A stretch of DNA of 64,000 nucleotides from Nepenthes gracilis (Eukaryota > Streptophyta > Magnoliopsida > Caryophyllales > Nepenthaceae): the NCBI GenBank assembly GCA_033239525.1, contig BSYO01000024.1, positions 10,253,991 to 10,317,990 of the forward strand, written 5' to 3'. A program made the translations under genes and the position numbers. Shown here piece by piece: positions 58,285 to 64,000 of the stretch; within the stretch, counting starts at the first letter, position 1, and the number at the start of each line of letters is the position of its first letter. The notes below the pieces were generated by a model. That model was not told the DNA's origin. It did not search any database and saw only the letters and a program-made list of their open reading frames with translations.

Positions 58285-59515
58285 AGATGAACCCATACCG
58301 AAAGTACCTGACGGACAGAACATTGTCAGAAAATACCAACGAGGCCAAACAGATCAAGAAGACGGTAGGCTGGTGCATGATCCTTGATGGGAGGCTATAC
58401 AGGTGAGGATATTCCACTCCTTACTTGAAATGCTTGACCCCCGAGCAAGCTGAGGACGTCCTGAGCGAAGTCCACCTCGGCATATACGGCTTGCACGTTG
58501 GAGGAAAAAATCTTGCATTCAAAATCATGCGGCAGGGACTTTTCTGACCCACAATGAAGCGAGATGCCTTAGAATTCGTAAAGAAATGTGATAGCTATCA
58601 GGTTCATGGATCCATCCACACACGAAACTACGTAGCCTCCGGTCCCCATGGCCGTTCACACAGTGGGGACTCGACATCCTTGGACAGCTACCTCTGGCTT
58701 TCGAATAAAGAAAATTCATCATCGTTGGCATCGACTACTTCACATAGTGGGTAGAAACAGTCCCCCTGGCTTGAATCACCGAACAGAACGCAACAAAGTT
58801 CCTCTGTCAAAACATCATTTGCCTTTTTGGGATTCCTGAGGTTATAGTGACCGATAACAGAACCCAATTCACCGACAAACGGTTCACCAAATATTGCGCA
58901 AGTCTACGCATCAAGCTAGTACATATATTTGTGGCATATCCCCAGGTAAACGGGCAAGTCGAAGTCACCAACCCTACGCTACTGTACCGATTAAAGACCA
59001 AGTTGGAAGACGCAGGGGGCTCGTGGGTCGATGAGTTACCTTCCGTGCTCTGGTCATATCGAATAACCCCGCGGGAACCAACGAGAGAGACGCCCTTCAG
59101 CCTTTGCTACAGGGCCGAAGCCATGGTCCCGTTGAAGTGGGGCTACCCTGCTTGCGGATCGAATGTTTTAATCCAGCCACGAACTCCCAGAGACTCAAAA
59201 AATGCTTTAGTTTGCTCCCAGAAGTTTGAGACGCTGCCCGCCTGAGGACCACAGCCTACCAGCAGCGTATCGCATGATATTACAACAAGTAGGTGAAGGC
59301 ACACCCACTTGCGGTTGGAGACCTAGCCCTCCGAGTGTAGAGGCCGCGGGAAATGCCACAAGCATGAACAAACTTTTCCCTGGCTGGGAAGGCTCAGTCC
59401 TTGTCTCCACAATCCTCTGGAACGGATCGTACAAGTTACGCATTCAGAATAGCAAATAGGTCCCACGGACCTGGAATGCCACCAACCAAAGAAAATACTA
59501 TCAGTAGTGCAACAT
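58285..59515 (+). pseudogene. Gypsy integrase, decayed
   Basis: N-terminal HHCC zinc-binding part at about 58470-58620: VHLGIYGLHVGGKNLAFKIM, a stop, then PTMKRDALEFVKKCDSYQ. The second zinc Cys is Tyr. The DDE core follows in shifting frames: WGLDILGQLPLAF (~58665), VGIDYF (~58725), VIVTDNRTQFTDKRFTKYCA (58835-58895; usual DNGTQF) and VNGQVEVTNPTLLYRLKTKL with the catalytic Glu. Then come GSWVDELPSVLWSYRITPRE and TPFSLCYRAEAMVP. The C-terminal part (LFPGWEGSVLVS, WNGSYKLRI, PRTWNATNQRKYYQ, 59370-59500) is broken up by stops. Confidence 0.9.
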
Positions 59516-60544
59516 TGGCCCAGGTAAGGCATACACGCACATCATGAGGAATGCTTGTGTATGCATTGTTTTCATTTAATAAAATTGGCCATTCCTGTTA
59601 ACTTGTATTTTCATTCATATGAGTACTTGTATGCATGAAATTCTGAAAAACGAAACAACCTAGACTGCTCCTAAGTCGGGAGGACTATCATTCGTCCGTA
59701 AAACGAATCCTTGGCTCCATGCCAAATGGCCCGAAAGTGGCCATCTCAGGATCTCGGCTCCGCGTCGAGCGGCCTAAGCGGCCCCTTGTACTTTGGCTCC
59801 TCGCCAAACAGTCCAAAAGCGTCCATCTCAAAATCTCGACTCCGCATCAAACGGCCCTAAGAAACCCCTTACACCTTGGCTCCGTGCCGAGTGGCCCAGA
59901 AGTGGCCATACGCAGACTTTGACTCCGCATCGAAAGAGCCCTAAGTGGCCCGCCAACTTAGCCTCACGCCAGCAACCTAGAAGCGGTCGTAGCCCAAATC
60001 ACGGCTCCATGCCACAAGGCCCATGCGGCCCAAATAACCATGGTCCCAGACCAAATGACCCAGGCAATTAAAACGTCAAGCCTAGGGGCTTTTGAAGTCC
60101 CCAACTTACGGCCACCAAAACCTTAGGGGGCAAGAATTGCTGGCGTACAACGACCTTCTCTCAAAGAAGGGAACACCATTAGTCTACGATAGTTATGGGC
60201 TAAAACCGCGCATACAAAAGTGACGATGCCTTGAGCGGTGGCTGAGTACCTAATATAGGTACCGTGTGTGACAAGGCCTAGACACAGAGTCTTACTGCTG
60301 TGGCCTAAAAATCTAGCTTGCCCTTAGCATGGCTCCACGGGACTTGTGACGACGTCCAATCTATTGGATCGAGCTTCCCATTAAACGCGTGAGATGTGAC
60401 GACATCCTCCAATAAAAGACGAGTACCGCGCAAGAAGGTATCGGATTGGGGCCTTAGCAACAATAGCTTTACAAGTTTAGCCATTAAACACACAATACCA
60501 TCTCCAAAGTCACACTTGAAGGCATTGAATGCAAAATGAGTGAT
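59516..60544 (+). repeat. 3' UTR of the gypsy element with ~82-bp tandem repeats
   Basis: Between about 59700 and 60060 a unit recurs at 59711, 59793, 59876 and 59958 (steps of 82-83 bp), with a partial fifth. It contains CTTGGCTCCGTGCCGAGTGG, CCAGAAGTGGCCAT and GACTCCGCATCGAA. CTTAGGGGGCAAGAATTG at 60122-60139 resembles a polypurine tract but is not followed by an LTR. The ORFs at 59719-60071 are repeat shadows. Confidence 0.8.
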
Positions 60545-62645
60545 TCTTCTCATTCATGTGTACAAAACACTAAAAGAAAAGGGGAAAAAGAGCAATATGC
60601 ACAAGCAGAGCTACTCCCAAGAGTTTGATGGACCCGCCTCTTCATGAAAGTTCCTCAGACGAGACCTGTCACGGATCCCAGAGTTGCCTGGGTGAAAGAC
60701 ACCTTCCGGAATGTCAACAAGAAAAAACAAGGCAATCTTACGGCACAGGCGGATGCCATCCTAAAATCTGGTCTCCAGGACAAGGTTCGCCTCTGATGGA
60801 GAAAGCCATGCCCTCAGATCCCTGAACAAACGGGAGTTGTCGTCTACAAGAATAGTGATCATCTTCTTCAGCTGCTCAACCTCCTGCCTTAGACGTGCAG
60901 CCTCCTGTGCCTGGTGGCCACTCTTCTCCTTCAGACGGCTATTCTCCTCCAGTGTTTGTTCATTCTCTCCCTGTAGAGAGGCGATCTCGACGCTCACACG
61001 CTGAACCAACTCCTGCTCACGGTAAAAATGTTTACGCAGTTGAGAAACCAGCACATCGAGAGAATCAACCACCTAAGAACCTGCACAAAAAAAAGAGAAG
61101 GTCAAAAATTCTCAGAACTCCAAACAACAAAGGAACACTTGACACTAGACGGTCATACCTGAGCAGGAGATGCATCCAGGCGACAGGCTTCGCCTTCTAA
61201 CACAAGCACGCCTAGGGGCTCCACACGATCGACCACGGATTCGGTGGAACTGGGATGACCTGAAGCCACGGGCAACGAGGGAGCGCTTAGGGGCTCCGGC
61301 TCTTGAGTCACCCCTGCTACGGCAACCTCTAAAGTTAGGACGGCACCTGGCGGGCTGACCCCCCCATCTGGCTTCAACCTCTCATCTCACGGCGGCATCC
61401 CTCTTGACGCACACCTCCAGATACGACCAGTGCCAGATCCAAGACTTTTGAGGGCCCAGGCCGAGGGTTGGCGTAGGCTCCAAAATGCCCTCCTCATCTA
61501 GCTCCTCGGGAACTAGTACGCCACCCTCCACGGTTGGCGCACCCTTAGCAATCATCTCCGATGGCTCCAGATCAACGAAGGGGCTCATAGGAGATCTTCA
61601 CCAGAATGAAGCTCCACTGCAAGAGCGCCATACTTAGCCAACGCCACTGCAGGAATCGGTATGGGTTGGGCGGCTCCCTCCCATGGTTCGACAATCAACG
61701 TCGCCTCCGGAACTAGGCTCCGGACTCTGACAGTGGACCCTGCAGCCAACCTCTGCAATCTTCGGGTGGAGGTATCTCCACCCTCCCTCAACCTCTTCAA
61801 TAGAGCCTCGATCTCCTCCTACTCCGAAGACGACTCCAACAGAGAGCAACTCTTCTCAGCATCTTCTCCAACGACTCAGGGATCACAACATCCTTTGGCT
61901 TCTTCTTCAAAGAGCCGGCCACAGCCCAGCTAGATGCAAGACCCCAATTGGTGGCAGCAAGGGCAACAGATGTCTAGATAATAGCCCAGAGTGGAGAGTG
62001 TCTCCATCTACGAACCGATGGCAGCGACCAGCTCCGCCGTTTCCTTGACCTCCTCATCAGACACCTCATTACAAAAGAATGGTGGGATTGAGCCCTACTC
62101 TCGAGAAAGCTCTTCGTTAGACGGCTCCTGCAGGAAGAAGAAGCGTCTCTTCTAGTTCTTCACCAAGTCGGGATTGGTCCCTCGAAACTAGAAACCGGTT
62201 CTTGGAGACATTGAGAACCAACTATCTGTCTTCGAGAAATGAAAGATTACCTTTGCCACAATCGCATTGAAAGATCCAGAATGAAGGCAGGTGAAGATGC
62301 ACAATGAAACCATATAGTGGAGAGCGTTTGGGTGAAGTCTCACCACCGGAAAGCCCAAAGCCTCGACAAACGCAGTCAACTCACAGGGCATGGGGTAGTG
62401 GAGCCCCCTTTCAGATGATGCTTATAAACGGTGACGAACCCTTTTGGAGGGGTGTGGGCCCTACCGACCATGCCAAGAGTGAGATACGACATGTCCTGAG
62501 AAATGCCATAGTCTACCATTAGGGCGGCAATGGCGCCCGTTGTCAAAATGGAACCCGTTGTCAAAATGGAACCCGTGTCGTCAACCCTATGGCAGTTCGC
62601 CCTAGAAGCTCGCGAAGAGGGAGGAGATCATTTCTTCTTTACCAT
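60545..62645 (-). pseudogene. Antisense gene 1 of the gypsy element (putative gypsy-type transposon protein, PF04195-like)
   Basis: Transcribed against gag-pol. A start is likely at the ATG in GAGAGAGAGATGGTAAAG (62645). Frames 62564-62376 and 62391-62188 read IAALMVDYGISQDMSYL, PPKGFVTVYKHHLKGG, then CELTAFVEALGFPVVRLHPN and ALHYMVSL, and DSWFSMSPRTGF. That order resembles the plant 'putative gypsy type transposon' family found in antisense ORFs of Tat-like elements. Stops break the middle, and acidic segments recur. The last 103 codons (61072-60761) are open and form a coiled coil: QRVSVEIASLQGENEQTLEE, then NSRLKEKSGHQAQEAARLRQ and EVEQLKKMITILVDDNSRLF. Function of the family is not known. 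Confidence 0.65.
62535..62580 (-). repeat. 18-bp tandem duplication in antisense gene 1
   Basis: CCCGTTGTCAAAATGGAA occurs twice in succession (about 62537-62572). It is in frame (six codons) and gives SILTTG twice in the conceptual product. Confidence 0.75.
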
Positions 62646-62716
62646 CTCTCTCTCACTCTAGAATGAGTCGCAGCCTCCAGCACGAAGAAGCATAAAGGAA
62701 AAGGTTTCACCGAGAC

Positions 62717-62729
62717 GTCATTTAAATAA
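62717..62729 (-). promoter_or_regulatory. TATA-like element before antisense gene 1
   Basis: On the minus strand GCTTATTTAAATGACG lies about 75-85 bases upstream of the likely ATG. The same GCTTATTTAAATG sequence lies ahead of antisense gene 2. Confidence 0.5.
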
Positions 62730-63049
62730 GCAGCGAGCTGCCAGCTCACGGGAAAACTCAAACAGCGTCCATGCCCAAGAACCAGTCCATGTGCTTGTTC
62801 GGTAGGGATGCCATAGTTCCCCAAGCAGCAACAATCATGGCCCCTCATCAAACTATAGATCGATAGCGCATCAGCCGCCCGCCAGAATCCCAGCTTCACA
62901 CTCGCATTTAATGCGGGGATCTCAATCGCTAGGGACGGCGGCGAAAAGATTTTCGAGACAAACACACGCAAGAAGGAATAGACCGTTCAAACATAACAAG
63001 CAACGGAAAATAAGCGGAACAGCTAACTATTAAGTTTCATTATATAGAT

Positions 63050-63838
63050 CATTAATAACTTTTTTTTTACAAAGAGTTTGCAAATTTAAAAGTACAACTA
63101 ACGGCCCCCTCTGGGCTCAAAAGAATCGGAGCTGGATACTCTAACAAGTCCGTGCGTATTAGGGCACCAGAGTTTCGAAAGTCAAGGATGCCGATGCGAA
63201 GTTCGATCCTCCAGCGGGATTAGTCTCCTACTGAGACGGATTCCATCCTGGAAGTTCCTTTCCGGTGCAGGATTGATCTCCTCCGGCAGGAATCTCGACC
63301 TCAGCTTAGTCCCCATCCACACGAGCACTTCTCTGAACTGTAGCTGCAATCGCTCATGCTCCTCCTGAAGAGCCAATATGCAGGCCCTGGCCTGCATGTT
63401 AGTACTAGCATGCTTGGATGCCCTCGCTTCCAATCCAGCCCTCGCCTCCTAAAAGTATGCGCCACAAGCCCTCATCTGTTCTATCTCTTCGACTGCAACC
63501 TGCACCCTGATTTCAACGCCTTTGACGGCTCTGGCAACTTGATGAAGTAGGGCATCCGCCCTGCTGGACCTACGATCCCACGAGAAGGTGAACATCTCCC
63601 TCTTGAAGCATGGAAGAGCCCTTAAAAATCTTATCGGACCAACAACAAAGGGCCTCCCGAATGATATTCCTCCACCGCCCATGCACCAGTGCGACGATCC
63701 GATCCAGAGATCCCTAAGGAGTGGGTCCCAATCTCAGGCTCTTTGAAAAAAGATTCTGACCTGAATGATAAGGACGATCTTTTCATTGAATCCGCAACAC
63801 AAGAAGAAAAGGAGAAAAAGGCTCGAAGGTAATGCAAA
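63050..63838 (-). pseudogene. Antisense gene 2 of the gypsy element, partly decayed
   Basis: The minus strand reads MKRSSLSFRSESFFKEPEIG from the ATG at 63795, then further frames 63682-63449 and 63433-63182. The last is open and helix-prone: CILALQEEHERLQLQFREVL. I do not recognise the product. Frames shift twice in 650 bp. It ends near 63182 and is followed by AT-rich DNA (63000-63080) that separates it from gene 1. Confidence 0.45.
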
Positions 63839-63888
63839 ACTTCACGCCGTCAAAAGGCAACAGAGCATGCAACATTGGAGGGAACTCA

Positions 63889-63903
63889 TGCATTTAAATA
63901 AGC
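63889..63903 (-). promoter_or_regulatory. TATA-like element before antisense gene 2
   Basis: On the minus strand GCTTATTTAAATGCATG, about 100 bases upstream of MKRSSL. It is nearly identical to the element at 62717-62729. Confidence 0.45.
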
Positions 63904-64000
63904 AGAGTTTCCCCTTTGAAATGGCAGTGTTCTGAAGAGAAAGCGTGCCGGTAGAAAGCCAAAGGACGCCCTCCACATGGTAGATCCCTGAAACTTCGTG

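Larger units (their letters stand above)
50404..64000 (+). mobile_element. Tat-lineage Ty3/gypsy element, decayed, runs past the window end
   Basis: Over 13.5 kb. Order: 5' LTR (50404-53916, split by a nested solo LTR), primer site, gag, protease, reverse transcriptase, RT-linked RNase H, a second archaeal-type RNase H, integrase, a tandem-repeat 3' UTR, and two antisense gene units. The second RNase H and antisense ORFs are known traits of the Tat lineage. Stops and frameshifts occur in every pol domain, so it cannot encode its own proteins. The 3' LTR lies beyond the window. Confidence 0.88.

Noticed and set aside
60122..60139. Purine tract as the 3' end of the gypsy element
   Set aside because: No sequence resembling the 5' LTR follows within the window; the antisense genes follow instead.

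Overview
The window looks like nuclear DNA from a flowering plant, probably a eudicot. It has AT-rich intergenic sequence, one spliced host gene, and layers of decayed retrotransposons with plant-type primer sites (tRNA-iMet for the copia-like element, a tRNA-Arg-like site for the Tat-like gypsy element). I cannot name the species. The only host gene I can support end to end is an amino acid permease of the AAP2/3/4 type on the minus strand (18348 to 14801). Its six exons join in phase into 484 codons without a break. Intron 3 carries what looks like a solo copia-type LTR.

Layout. 1-8.8 kb: an LTR fragment, a dead copia reverse transcriptase/RNase H, a SINE relic, a reversed Tat-like LTR, and a relic gypsy 5' LTR with a dead gag. 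8.80-13.34 kb: a complete LTR element with LTRs of about 380 bp and a CTTGC target duplication. It has no recognisable gag or pol; its interior is a patchwork of host-gene fragments: a diphosphoinositol-pentakisphosphate kinase (VIP1/PPIP5K), an aldo-keto reductase and a BAH/agenet chromatin protein. 14.8-18.7 kb: the permease. 19.16-21.75 kb: a 2.6-kb solo LTR containing a 47/57/55-bp tandem array. 24.4-36.2 kb: three Tat-like LTRs with internal repeats of about 53 bp, one split by another solo LTR. 41.0-48.0 kb: a reversed Sirevirus-like copia element with a broken gag and one open accessory ORF but no pol. 48.9-50.1 kb: a LINE reverse-transcriptase relic. 50.4 kb to the window end: a long Tat-lineage Ty3/gypsy element (gag, protease, RT, two RNases H, integrase, then two antisense gene units), full of stops and frameshifts, whose 5' LTR is split by a solo LTR with an AAATC duplication.

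The order of events is partly readable from nesting. Tat-like LTRs arrived first, then the 2.1-2.6-kb solo-LTR family landed in two of them. The gene-capturing element landed just downstream of an already decayed gag of what is probably that same family. The permease is the only feature likely to do cellular work; the rest describes the history of transposition. The most unusual object is the gene-capturing element with its 375-codon chimeric open frame.
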